Shown piece by piece: positions 25,068 through 32,955 of a stretch of DNA of 64,000 nt. A model generated the notes under the pieces. The model did no database searches and was not told the origin of the DNA. It saw nothing but the letters and a program-made list of their open reading frames with translations. Origin of the DNA: Phyllobacterium lublinensis (GTDB lineage Bacteria; Pseudomonadota; Alphaproteobacteria; Rhizobiales; Rhizobiaceae). The position numbers and the translations under genes are program-made. The number at the start of each line of letters is the position of its first letter. Position 1 is the stretch's first letter. The stretch covers positions 102,749 through 166,748 of the forward strand of contig NZ_JAIUDQ010000010.1 of assembly GCF_020164435.1 (NCBI RefSeq), in the 5' to 3' direction.

Positions 25068-26438
25068 ATGCCCGGACACTGGAGTTTCGACGATCTAAAG
25101 CGCCGTGTGAACAATGGCGAGATTGATACCGTTCTCGCCTGTTTCGTGGACATGCAGGGCCGGCTGATCGGCAAGCGCTTCCACGCTTCCCATTTCGTCG
25201 AGTCCGCGCATGACGAAACGCACGGCTGCAACTACCTGCTTGCCAACGATATCGACATGGAACCTGTGCCCGGTTACAAGGCGGCGAGCTGGAAGCAGGG
25301 CTATGGTGATTTCATCATCAAACCCGACCTTTCCACGATCCGCCATATTCCGTGGTTGGAAAAATGCGCGCTGGTGTTGTGCGACGTGCTCGATCATCAC
25401 CACCATGAGGATCTGGCCCATTCGCCGCGCAGCATCCTGAAGCGGCAGCTGGCCCGGCTGAAAGAGCGTGGCTATCTCGCCTATTTTGCCTCGGAGCTCG
25501 AATTTTACCTCTTCGACGAGACCTATGAGAGCGCCCGTGCCAAGCACTGGAAGGGCATGAACACGGCGTCGCCCTACATCCAGGATTATGTGATCCAGAT
25601 GACGACCAAGGAAGACGCCGTCATGCGCGCCATCCGCAACGGGCTGTTCGATGCCGGCATTCCGGTCGAGAATTCGAAGGGTGAGTGGGGGCCCGGCCAG
25701 GAAGAAATCAATGTGCGCTATGCAGAAGCGCTGGAAATGGCGGACCGCCATGTGATCATGAAGAATGGCTGCAAGGAAATTGCCACCCAGATGGGCAAGG
25801 CGATCACATTCATGGCGAAGTATGATTACGCGCTGGCGGGGAGTTCCAGCCATGTCCACAACTCCCTGTGGAGCGCGGATGGCAAGACGCCGCTGTTCTA
25901 CGACAAGAAGGCGGAACATACGATGTCGCCCCTGATGCGCCAGTGGGTGGCAGGGCAGCTGAAATATGCCGATGACTTCACCTATTTCCTCGCGCCCTTC
26001 ATCAATTCATACAAGCGCTTCCAGGCGGGAACATTTGCCCCGACGAAGAATGTGTGGAGCCTCGACAATCGCACCGCCGGCTTCCGCCTCTGCGGCGAAG
26101 GCACCAAAGCCATCCGTATCGAGTGCCGCATCGGCGGCGCCGACCTCAATCCCTATCTCGCCTTTGCGGGTCTGATTGCTTCGGGACTGGCCGGCATCGA
26201 CGAGAAACTGGAGCTGGGTGCGCCATTTCAGGGCGATGCCTATGGCGGCACGCGGCTGAGGGAGATTCCAAAGACGTTGCGCGACGCCACCGAGACACTG
26301 GCGCGCTCGAAAATGCTCAAGGAGGCGCTCGGTGAGGATGTGATCGAGCACTATGTGCATACGGCGCGATGGGAACAGTTCGAATATGACCGCCGCGTGA
26401 CCGACTGGGAGTTGCATCGCGGCTTCGAACGGTATTGA
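25068..26438 (+). CDS. Glutamine-synthetase-like gamma-glutamyl-amine ligase
   Basis: This 456-residue protein has a glutamine-synthetase catalytic fold. Visible features are SELEFYLFDE (metal ligands), EWGPGQEEINV, GSSSHVHNS, and FRLCGEGTKAIRIECRIGGAD with catalytic arginine and acidic residues. The short N-terminal beta-grasp begins MPGHWSFDDLKRR. It belongs to the non-housekeeping group (PuuA/GlnA4/GlnT-like) that joins glutamate to amines using ATP. AAAGGAAAG gives a good ribosome site. The surrounding permease, alcohol and aldehyde dehydrogenases argue for an amine or amino alcohol substrate. No adenylylation site needed for GlnA was assessed. Confidence 0.85.
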   Translation: MPGHWSFDDLKRRVNNGEIDTVLACFVDMQGRLIGKRFHASHFVESAHDETHGCNYLLANDIDMEPVPGYKAASWKQGYGDFIIKPDLSTIRHIPWLEKCALVLCDVLDHHHHEDLAHSPRSILKRQLARLKERGYLAYFASELEFYLFDETYESARAKHWKGMNTASPYIQDYVIQMTTKEDAVMRAIRNGLFDAGIPVENSKGEWGPGQEEINVRYAEALEMADRHVIMKNGCKEIATQMGKAITFMAKYDYALAGSSSHVHNSLWSADGKTPLFYDKKAEHTMSPLMRQWVAGQLKYADDFTYFLAPFINSYKRFQAGTFAPTKNVWSLDNRTAGFRLCGEGTKAIRIECRIGGADLNPYLAFAGLIASGLAGIDEKLELGAPFQGDAYGGTRLREIPKTLRDATETLARSKMLKEALGEDVIEHYVHTARWEQFEYDRRVTDWELHRGFERY

Positions 26439-26460
26439 AGACTTGGAAAATGTGACATAC

Positions 26461-26600
26461 CCCTCCCTGCTGCTGCGCAGCTTTCCTCCCCACAAGGGGA
26501 GGATGCAGGAGCCAAGCTTGAGCACTTTCACAGCTTGGCGATTTGCGGTGGTGACAGGTGCAACGACCTTATTCTCACCCTTGTGGGGAGCGGTCCATAA
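26461..26600. repeat. GC-rich hairpin repeat region
   Basis: In the 185-base gap before the aldehyde dehydrogenase, TCCTCCCC pairs with GGGGAGGA across ACAA (26484-26503). CTTATTCTCACCCTTGTGGGGAG follows near 26570. These resemble the ends of the 5432-5613 element and a similar block at 49030-49070. Confidence 0.5.
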
Positions 26601-26623
26601 AATGAAGACAAGAGGTTTTTGCC

Positions 26624-28009
26624 ATGACCGAGACGGTCAAACTGATTACCCCGATCGACGGTTCCGTTTATGCGGAGCGGCCGGTCGCAACCGACAAGGC
26701 CATTGACGCCGCTGTTGAGACGGCCAGGCAGGCGCAGCCGGATTGGGCGCAGACGAGCATTGCGGAACGGGGCCGTCTTTGTTTGGCGGCGCTGGACGCA
26801 CTGCTTGCCACGAATGACGAGATTGTGCCCGAAATCGCCTGGCAGATGGGCCGTCCGGTACGCTATGGCGGCGAAAAGGGCGGCGTGGAAGAGCGCACGC
26901 GCTACATGGTCAAGATCGCCGAGACGGCACTCGCTCCCGTCGTCGAAAATGACAAGTCCGGCTTCCGAAGGTATATCAAACACGTGCCACTTGGTGTCGT
27001 GATGGTCATTGCCCCGTGGAACTATCCCTATCTTACGGCGGTCAACACAATCATTCCGGCGCTGATGGCGGGCAACAGCGTAATCCTCAAGCATGCGGCG
27101 CAGACGCTGCTTGTCGGTGAACGGTTCGCCCAGGCGTTCGAGAAGGCTGGCCTGCCTAAGGGCGTGTTTCAGAACATCGTGCTCAATCACGCTCAAACGG
27201 AGAAGTTGCTCGGTTCCGGGCGCATCGACCATGTGAACTTTACCGGTTCCGTCGGGGGCGGCCGCGCTATCGAAAAGGCCGCGGCGGGAACGTTCATGAC
27301 GCTCGGACTCGAACTTGGCGGCAAGGATCCGGCCTATGTGCTCCCGGACGTCAATCTCGACCATGCGGTGGCCAACCTTGTCGATGGCGCTTTCTTCAAC
27401 TCCGGCCAATGCTGCTGCGGCATCGAGCGCATCTATGTGCACGAGAACGTTTATGACCGGTTCGTCGACGGCTTTATCGACCTCACCAAGCAATATGTCG
27501 TCGGCAATCCGCTCGATGCCTCAACGACGATGGGGCCGATGGCACAGACACGCTTTGCCGATCTCGTTCGCGAGCAGAAGGCGGAAGCCCTGCGCAAGGG
27601 CGCCAAAGCTCATGTGAACATGAGTGTCGCCAATGACAGGGCGGGGTCGCCATACCTGGCGCCGGAAGTGCTGACGGGTGTCGATCACCAGATGAGCGTC
27701 ATGCGCGAGGAAAGCTTTGGTCCAATCGTCGGCATCATGAAGGTGCGCAATGACGAGGAGGCTGTGGCGCTGATGAATGACAGCCAATATGGCCTGACAG
27801 CGTCGCTATGGACGACGGATACCGATCACGCCGCAGAAATCGGCGACCGGATCGAGACCGGCACAGTGTTCATGAACAGATGCGATTACATCGACCCCGC
27901 ACTTGTCTGGACCGGGGTCAAGGAAACGGGAAAGGGCGCCGCCATGTCTGCGATCGGCTACGGCAATCTGACGAGACCGAAGTCTTTTCATCTGCGCCAA
28001 GAGATCTAG
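26624..28009 (+). CDS. Aldehyde dehydrogenase (NAD(P)-dependent)
   Basis: This 461-residue aldehyde dehydrogenase superfamily enzyme has APWNYPYLTAVNTIIPAL, the coenzyme motif FTGSVGGGRAI, the active-site Glu in LELGGKDPAYV, and catalytic Cys in FFNSGQCCCGIERIYV, with EESFGPIVGI near the end. It oxidises an aldehyde to an acid. Between the ligase and the iron alcohol dehydrogenase it would convert the glutamylated aldehyde, or the free aldehyde, to its acid. A repeat-rich leader separates it from the ligase gene. Confidence 0.92.
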   Translation: MTETVKLITPIDGSVYAERPVATDKAIDAAVETARQAQPDWAQTSIAERGRLCLAALDALLATNDEIVPEIAWQMGRPVRYGGEKGGVEERTRYMVKIAETALAPVVENDKSGFRRYIKHVPLGVVMVIAPWNYPYLTAVNTIIPALMAGNSVILKHAAQTLLVGERFAQAFEKAGLPKGVFQNIVLNHAQTEKLLGSGRIDHVNFTGSVGGGRAIEKAAAGTFMTLGLELGGKDPAYVLPDVNLDHAVANLVDGAFFNSGQCCCGIERIYVHENVYDRFVDGFIDLTKQYVVGNPLDASTTMGPMAQTRFADLVREQKAEALRKGAKAHVNMSVANDRAGSPYLAPEVLTGVDHQMSVMREESFGPIVGIMKVRNDEEAVALMNDSQYGLTASLWTTDTDHAAEIGDRIETGTVFMNRCDYIDPALVWTGVKETGKGAAMSAIGYGNLTRPKSFHLRQEI

Positions 28010-28021
28010 CGACCATCTTGG

Positions 28022-28037
28022 CTTGTCGAACCACGCA
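28022..28037. repeat. Half copy of the GTCGAACCACGCA repeat
   Basis: CTTGTCGAACCACGCA matches the right terminus of the 10346-10440 palindrome. It lies between the aldehyde dehydrogenase stop and the alcohol dehydrogenase start. No left partner is visible nearby. Confidence 0.5.
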
Positions 28038-28082
28038 CAGCAGACGTTTCAACCCTTTCTAGAGCTTCAAAAGAGACCTGAC

Positions 28083-29249
28083 ATGAGCAAACTGATTTCC
28101 AAATGGAACTACCCGACCACGGTTCGCTTTGGCGCCGGACGCATCAAGGAACTGCCGGAGGTTCTGGAAACAACGGGCATCAAGAAACCACTGTTCGTCA
28201 CCGATCCCGGGCTTGCCAAGCTGCCTGTCGTCGCATCGACCCTGAAGATCCTTGATGAGGCCAAGGTTCCCTATGGCGTATTCTCGGATGTGAAGCCCAA
28301 TCCGGTCGACTCCAACCTGACCGCTGGCATTGCCGTATTCAAAAAGGGCAAACATGATGGCGTCATCGCATTCGGCGGCGGCTCGGCGCTCGACCTAGGC
28401 AAGCTGATTGCCTTCCAGGCGGGCCAAACCCGTCCGGTCTGGGATTTCGAGGATGTAGGCGATTGGTGGACACGCGCCAACAGCGATACGATCGCACCGA
28501 TCATCGCCGTGCCGACGACAGCCGGAACGGGCTCCGAAGTCGGGCGTGCCGGGGTTATCACCAATGAGGAAACGCATACCAAGAAGGTGATCTTCCATCC
28601 GAAGCTGTTACCGGCTGTTGTCATCGCCGATCCGGAGCTTTCGGTCGGCATGCCGGCGTTCATCACTGCCGGTACAGGCATGGACGCCCTGGCGCATTGT
28701 CTGGAAGCCTATTGTGCTCCGGGCTATCACCCGATGGCCGATGGTATTGCGGTGGAAGGAATACGGCTGGTGTTCGAGAACCTGCCGAAAGCCTATGCCA
28801 ATGGCAAGGATCTGACGGCGAGGGCCCATATGATGAGCGCTGCTGCCATGGGTGCTGCGGCCTTCCAGAAGGGTCTCGGAGCAATCCATTCGCTGTCGCA
28901 TCCGATCGGTGCGCTTTATGATACCCACCACGGCATGACCAACGCAGTATTCATGCCCTATGTGCTGGCGTTCAATCGCGATGCGGTCGACGAGCGCATT
29001 GCGCGTCTTGCCAGCTATATCGGCATCAAGGGTGGCTTCGACGGGTTCGCGAAAGCAGTGATCAAGCTCCGCAAGGAGCTGAAGGTGCCGCACACGCTGC
29101 CGGGTCTTATCAAGGACCTCGACATGACCAGGAAGCAGAAAGAGCTGATCGCTGACATGGCCATCGTCGATCCTACGGCTGGCGGTAATCCGGTCAAGTT
29201 GACGAAGAAGGCGGCACTGAAGTTGCTGGATGAGGCGATTGCGGGGTAG
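28083..29249 (+). CDS. Iron-containing (group III) alcohol dehydrogenase
   Basis: This 388-residue enzyme of the Fe-ADH family has GGGSALDLGK (NAD site), PTTAGTGSEVG, and metal ligands in GMDALAHCLEAY and SLSHPIGALYDTHHG. These enzymes oxidise primary alcohols with NAD(P)+. ATG at 28083 (MSKLISKW) is chosen. The frame extends to 28023 but overlaps a repeat. Its presence favours an alcohol intermediate in the cluster rather than an amine oxidation route. Confidence 0.92.
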   Translation: MSKLISKWNYPTTVRFGAGRIKELPEVLETTGIKKPLFVTDPGLAKLPVVASTLKILDEAKVPYGVFSDVKPNPVDSNLTAGIAVFKKGKHDGVIAFGGGSALDLGKLIAFQAGQTRPVWDFEDVGDWWTRANSDTIAPIIAVPTTAGTGSEVGRAGVITNEETHTKKVIFHPKLLPAVVIADPELSVGMPAFITAGTGMDALAHCLEAYCAPGYHPMADGIAVEGIRLVFENLPKAYANGKDLTARAHMMSAAAMGAAAFQKGLGAIHSLSHPIGALYDTHHGMTNAVFMPYVLAFNRDAVDERIARLASYIGIKGGFDGFAKAVIKLRKELKVPHTLPGLIKDLDMTRKQKELIADMAIVDPTAGGNPVKLTKKAALKLLDEAIAG

Positions 29250-29273
29250 CCGAAAGCATACACTTGACGTCAG

Positions 29274-29301
29274 ATAAAAGAAGCGCCGGAGACGGCGCTT
29301 C
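29274..29301 (-). terminator. Terminator of the toxin-antitoxin operon
   Basis: On the minus strand GAAGCGCCG pairs with CGGCGCTTC around TCTC and is followed by TTTTATC. The stem occupies 29280-29301, overlapping the end of the PIN gene, and the T-run complements 29274-29279. It may also slow transcripts from the alcohol dehydrogenase side. Confidence 0.85.
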
Positions 29302-29690
29302 TACGCTGGAACCACAAGCGTGGGATGGTAACGCCAAAGCTTGGCGTCGGCAGTTATCAAGGGCATGGCCTCATATAGTGCCTGGCCAATCATGATGCGG
29401 TCAAACGGATCGGCGTGATCGGCAAATTGAGGGAGCGATGCCACAGCTTCAGCATGATCGCCTGTAACAGGCAATTCGACCAATCCAGCAAGATGAAAGG
29501 CGGAGCGGGCCTCGCGTGGATGCAGTCGCAGATTTCCCTTGGCATGTTTTATCGTAATTTCCCAAATGGCCGCGACACTCACAAACAGGATATTTTCGGC
29601 ACTTTCTGCAATTTCGACGACCTTCGCAGATAGATTGTCCGAACCTTCTACCATCCAAAGTGCAATATGGGTGTCCAGCAACAGCCTCAC
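29301..29690 (-). CDS. PIN-domain toxin (VapC-like)
   Basis: This is a 129-residue PIN nuclease. The acidic quartet characteristic of the fold is visible: Asp in MRLLLDTHIALW, Glu in AAIWEITIK, and Asp residues in ADPFDRIMIGQA and ITADAKLW. Such toxins cleave RNA, often tRNA, when freed from the antitoxin. The start is GTG at 29690, overlapping the antitoxin stop by four bases (GTGA). It belongs to the PIN subgroup paired with Phd/YefM antitoxins rather than classic VapB. Confidence 0.9.
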   Translation of the reverse strand: MRLLLDTHIALWMVEGSDNLSAKVVEIAESAENILFVSVAAIWEITIKHAKGNLRLHPREARSAFHLAGLVELPVTGDHAEAVASLPQFADHADPFDRIMIGQALYEAMPLITADAKLWRYHPTLVVPA

Positions 29691-29950
29691 GGTAAAAGAC
29701 TTTCACTTGCTTCGAAATCCTTGGCGATGTCAGCATCGCCTGCATTGAACTCCTCCACAGTCTTGGGGAGATTCAGGCCTTCAAGGATATGCTTTGCTGC
29801 TCCTAAACGTTTCGGGACCGTATAGGGCACCAGTTTCGCAACGGGCTTTCCATTGCGTGCCAAGATAATCTCGTTCTCGCGACCGGTCTCCAGGCCTTCG
29901 ACCAAACTCGACAGTCGGGTCTTGGCATCATGCATGTTGATGGTGAGCAT
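29687..29950 (-). CDS. Phd/YefM-family antitoxin
   Basis: This 87-residue antitoxin starts MLTINMHDAKTRLSSLVEGL, the Phd/YefM DNA-binding N-terminus, continues with EIILARNGKPVAKLVP, and has an acidic C-terminal toxin-neutralising region ending ASESLLP. It is first in the two-gene operon with the PIN toxin. A perfect palindrome ten bases upstream of its ATG is the likely autoregulatory operator. Confidence 0.88.
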   Translation of the reverse strand: MLTINMHDAKTRLSSLVEGLETGRENEIILARNGKPVAKLVPYTVPKRLGAAKHILEGLNLPKTVEEFNAGDADIAKDFEASESLLP

Positions 29951-29959
29951 AGCAGCCTC

Positions 29960-29985
29960 TATTAGCTAAGGTTACTTAGCTAATA
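29960..29985 (-). promoter_or_regulatory. Perfect palindrome, toxin-antitoxin operator
   Basis: TATTAGCTAAG, a GTTA spacer, then CTTAGCTAATA: an 11-bp perfect inverted repeat ending 10 bases before the antitoxin ATG. Position and symmetry fit autorepression by the Phd-type antitoxin, with a promoter likely overlapping the AT-rich arms. Confidence 0.75.
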
Positions 29986-30016
29986 ACATACTTTCCGAAA
30001 TGAGTACAGTTTTGGC

Positions 30017-31081
30017 TTAATGCCCCAATACGAGCAGGTCCTTTGCGCAGAGGCTGACCTTGACGTTTTCGCCAGGCTCGGGCGGCGGTGCGCTTGGATT
30101 GTTGAACGTGTCGAAGGACACGGTGTTCTCGCCAAGCGATGCACGGATGCGGATGACCGACCCCAGGAAATGCACGCTGTTGATCTTGCCGTCGAGCGTG
30201 GTTTCGCGCTTGTCGGTGGCTTCGCCGAGGCTGACGGCTTCGGGGCGCACGGCAAGGGCGATCCTGTCTCCGGTCTTGTGGCCGTTAAGCCGCGGCCCAA
30301 TGGTAAAGTCCTTGCCGTCCACGGTGATCACGCCGGCACCGGCATCGCGGACCGTCGCATCGAGCGTGTTGAGCGTCCCAACAAAAGAGGCCACAAACCG
30401 GGAGGCGGGCTGATTGTAGATCTCGAATGGCGCGCCAACCTGTTCGGCCCGGCCTTCATACATGACGACGATGCGGTCGGAGATCGACAGCGCTTCTTCC
30501 TGGTCGTGGGTAACGAAAATCGTGGTGATGCCAAGCTTGCGCTGGATCGCGCGAATTTCCTCGCGCAGCGAAACGCGGATCTTGGCATCAAGTGCCGACA
30601 ACGGTTCGTCCAGCAGGAGCACCTGCGGCTTGGTCGCAAGCGCACGGGCGAGCGCCACCCGCTGCTGCTGACCGCCCGACAACTGGTAGGGAAAGCGCTC
30701 GGCGAGATGGTCAAGCTTGATCAGCGACAGCATCTCATGGACCGTCGCGTCGATTTCGGCTTGCGGCCGCTTGGCGACCTTGAGCCCGAAGGCGACATTC
30801 TGCGCGACCGTCATATTTGGGAACAAGGCATAGGCCTGGAACACCATGCCGATATTGCGCTGGTTCGGCTTGAGATTGACAACGTCCTTGCCGCCAATGC
30901 TGATCTGCCCCGAGCTCGGTGTTTCGAAGCCAGCAACCATGCGCAAGACTGTCGTCTTGCCGCAACCGCTCGGTCCGAGAAAGGAGACGAATTCGCCTTT
31001 CTCGATGTCCAGATTGAAATCATGAACGACGGTTGTGGCTCCGAAGCTCTTTTTCAAATGGCTGATGCTGAGAAATGACAT
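30017..31081 (-). CDS. ABC importer ATP-binding subunit (PotA/FbpC-like)
   Basis: This 354-residue ATPase has Walker A GPSGCGKTT, signature LSGGQQQRVALARAL, Walker B LLLDEPLSALD and H-loop THDQEEAL, followed by a C-terminal TOBE domain. The sequence is closest in style to the spermidine/putrescine and iron(III) importer group. It is the last gene of a minus-strand operon: binding protein, two permeases, ATPase. The substrate is not evident. A toxin-antitoxin pair lies just downstream. Confidence 0.9.
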   Translation of the reverse strand: MSFLSISHLKKSFGATTVVHDFNLDIEKGEFVSFLGPSGCGKTTVLRMVAGFETPSSGQISIGGKDVVNLKPNQRNIGMVFQAYALFPNMTVAQNVAFGLKVAKRPQAEIDATVHEMLSLIKLDHLAERFPYQLSGGQQQRVALARALATKPQVLLLDEPLSALDAKIRVSLREEIRAIQRKLGITTIFVTHDQEEALSISDRIVVMYEGRAEQVGAPFEIYNQPASRFVASFVGTLNTLDATVRDAGAGVITVDGKDFTIGPRLNGHKTGDRIALAVRPEAVSLGEATDKRETTLDGKINSVHFLGSVIRIRASLGENTVSFDTFNNPSAPPPEPGENVKVSLCAKDLLVLGH

Positions 31082-31096
31082 TGGCTTGATTCCGGT

Positions 31097-31888
31097 CTAT
31101 CGCTTGGTCGCAGCGAGTGATTTGTTGAAGCGGGTAACAACCTGGATCAGGCCCATGCAGACCCAGGTGATTGCGAATGCAATAACGGACAGCGCCGCCG
31201 GCTCATAGGCGCGGTTCGCACCCATCAGCTGCAGGAACGGACCAAACGCCGGGCGGTTCAAGAGCGCCGCCATGGTGAACTCACCGATCACAATGGCGAA
31301 GGTGAGGAAAGCGCCGGACAAGACCGCAACGAGCACATTGGGCAGTATGATGCGCGACATGATGGTGATGCGGCTTGCCCCGAGGCTTTCTGCCGCTTCG
31401 GTCATGGTGCGTATGTCGATGGCGCCGAGGCCTGTGTCAACGGCGCGGTACATATAGGGTAGCGCCAGCGTCGTATAACCGAGGCATAGCAGGATGTTCG
31501 TACCCATGGCGGACCCTGTCAGCGGCAGGATCGAGGACGTGTTGTAGAGACGGATATAGCCAAACACGATGACGATCGCCGGAATGACAAGCGGTAGCAG
31601 CGTGATGAACTCGATGAACGGCCGCCAGCCGGGCAGCCGCAACCGAACCCAATAGGCTGTCGGAACAACCAGAACGACCCCGACAATGATGGTGGCGATC
31701 GCCATCACGACGGAATAGGCGAACGTCGCCTGAAATCCGGGATCGCTGAGCACGACCCAATAGGCATCGAGCGAATAGACGCCGCGCCGCATGCGCAGCG
31801 AGAACTCCAGCAAGCCGAGGAGCGGCAGCACGAAATAGACGATGCCAAAGGCGAGGGCGAGCCAGGACCAGATGCGATTCGTCTTCAT
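31097..31888 (-). CDS. ABC importer permease 2
   Basis: This 263-residue inner-membrane permease has about six helices and the ATPase-contact motif EAAESLGASRITIMSRIILP. I take the ATG at 31888 (MKTNRIWSW), which overlaps the stop of permease 1 by four bases (ATGA). The longer frame to 32206 is an out-of-phase shadow. It is cotranscribed with the genes on either side, 15 bases before the ATPase start. Confidence 0.88.
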   Translation of the reverse strand: MKTNRIWSWLALAFGIVYFVLPLLGLLEFSLRMRRGVYSLDAYWVVLSDPGFQATFAYSVVMAIATIIVGVVLVVPTAYWVRLRLPGWRPFIEFITLLPLVIPAIVIVFGYIRLYNTSSILPLTGSAMGTNILLCLGYTTLALPYMYRAVDTGLGAIDIRTMTEAAESLGASRITIMSRIILPNVLVAVLSGAFLTFAIVIGEFTMAALLNRPAFGPFLQLMGANRAYEPAALSVIAFAITWVCMGLIQVVTRFNKSLAATKR

Positions 31889-32784
31889 TTGAGCCACCGT
31901 TCGCTGCGGGCGCGCATCCAGATATATATGCCGTTTGAAACGCCGGTAATGATGATCATTCCGAAGGCGAGCGCATAGCCAAGCTGTGGATCCTGGAGCA
32001 CGTCTCCGCGTATCTGTGCGTAGAGAACGATCGGGACGATGCTGAGCGAGGAGCCCGTTAAGGCATAGGCCGTGGCGATCGCTCCGAAGGAATTGGCGAA
32101 CAGCAGGAGTATGGTGCCGAGCAATGCCGGCCAAAGGATTGGAAAGGCGACCATGCGCCAATATTGCGGGCCAGTCGCGCCAAGAATGAGCGCTGCTTCC
32201 TTCCACTCGCGCTTCAAGCCGTCAAGCGCCGGCGTGATGATGAGAATCATCAAGGGAATCTGGAAGTAAAGGTAAGTCACGGTCAGGCCCCAGAAGCTCA
32301 GCAGATTGAAGCCGTGGGCATAGAGATTGAAACCGAAAATATTGGTGAGCAGATAGGTCACGAGGCCGGTGCGCCCCAGGGTGAACAGGAAGGCATAGGC
32401 CAGCGGAACGCCGGCAAAGTTCGATGCGACACCGGAAAAGGTCATGAGCGGAGAACGGATCCAGCCGGGTAGACCACCCAGGGTGACGGCTGCAGCAATG
32501 CAAAATCCAATTGCCGCGCCCAACAGTGCCGAAGCCAGCGAGATCTTGATGGATATCCAGTAAGCGTCACGGATCGATGGCTGGAACAGATTGATCATGT
32601 TGGTGAGGGTCAGATTGCCCTCGGCATCCTGAAAGGCACCGGCGACGAGATAGATCGTCGGCAAAACCAGGAACATGATGGTGAATATCAAGAAGGGCAT
32701 CACGCCGAGCCAGTCGAGCGAAAGGCGTTTGCGCTCAGCCAGGGGAACTGGGGATGACGTGCTTGGCTCTGTAATGGCACTCAT
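31885..32784 (-). CDS. ABC importer permease 1
   Basis: This 299-residue permease has a soluble N-terminus, a first helix (MPFLIFTIMFLVLPTIYLVAG), and the coupling motif KEAALILGATGPQYWRMVAFPILWP. Six helices are apparent. ATG at 32784 is chosen. A GTG at 32796 in the same frame is possible, and both have weak ribosome sites. The binding-protein gene is upstream, separated by a very strong hairpin, so permease levels are probably lower than binding-protein levels. Confidence 0.85.
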   Translation of the reverse strand: MSAITEPSTSSPVPLAERKRLSLDWLGVMPFLIFTIMFLVLPTIYLVAGAFQDAEGNLTLTNMINLFQPSIRDAYWISIKISLASALLGAAIGFCIAAAVTLGGLPGWIRSPLMTFSGVASNFAGVPLAYAFLFTLGRTGLVTYLLTNIFGFNLYAHGFNLLSFWGLTVTYLYFQIPLMILIITPALDGLKREWKEAALILGATGPQYWRMVAFPILWPALLGTILLLFANSFGAIATAYALTGSSLSIVPIVLYAQIRGDVLQDPQLGYALAFGMIIITGVSNGIYIWMRARSERWLK

Positions 32785-32912
32785 GAGTGTCGACACCGCT
32801 TTCGTGGGTACAATATAGCCGTTGCCTCACAATATGCGAAGCGAACAAGACCGACACGGATTTTCTTCATTTCGTCGTGCCCTATGACATATGGGCCAAG
32901 TGCTGACGCAAG

Positions 32913-32944
32913 CATATCCCCGCGGAGCGATCCGCGGGGATATG
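32913..32944 (-). other. 14-bp perfect hairpin between binding-protein and permease genes
   Basis: CATATCCCCGCGGA pairs with TCCGCGGGGATATG across a four-base loop, with no T-run. Similar stem-loops after binding-protein genes stabilise the upstream message or cut expression of the permeases. This one begins 12 bases after the binding-protein stop. Confidence 0.75.
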
Positions 32945-32955
32945 TCCGTCAGGAC

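Noticed and set aside
30020..31078. 352-codon plus-strand frame
   Set aside because: Antisense to the ABC ATPase gene with all its motifs. No ribosome site and no family resemblance.
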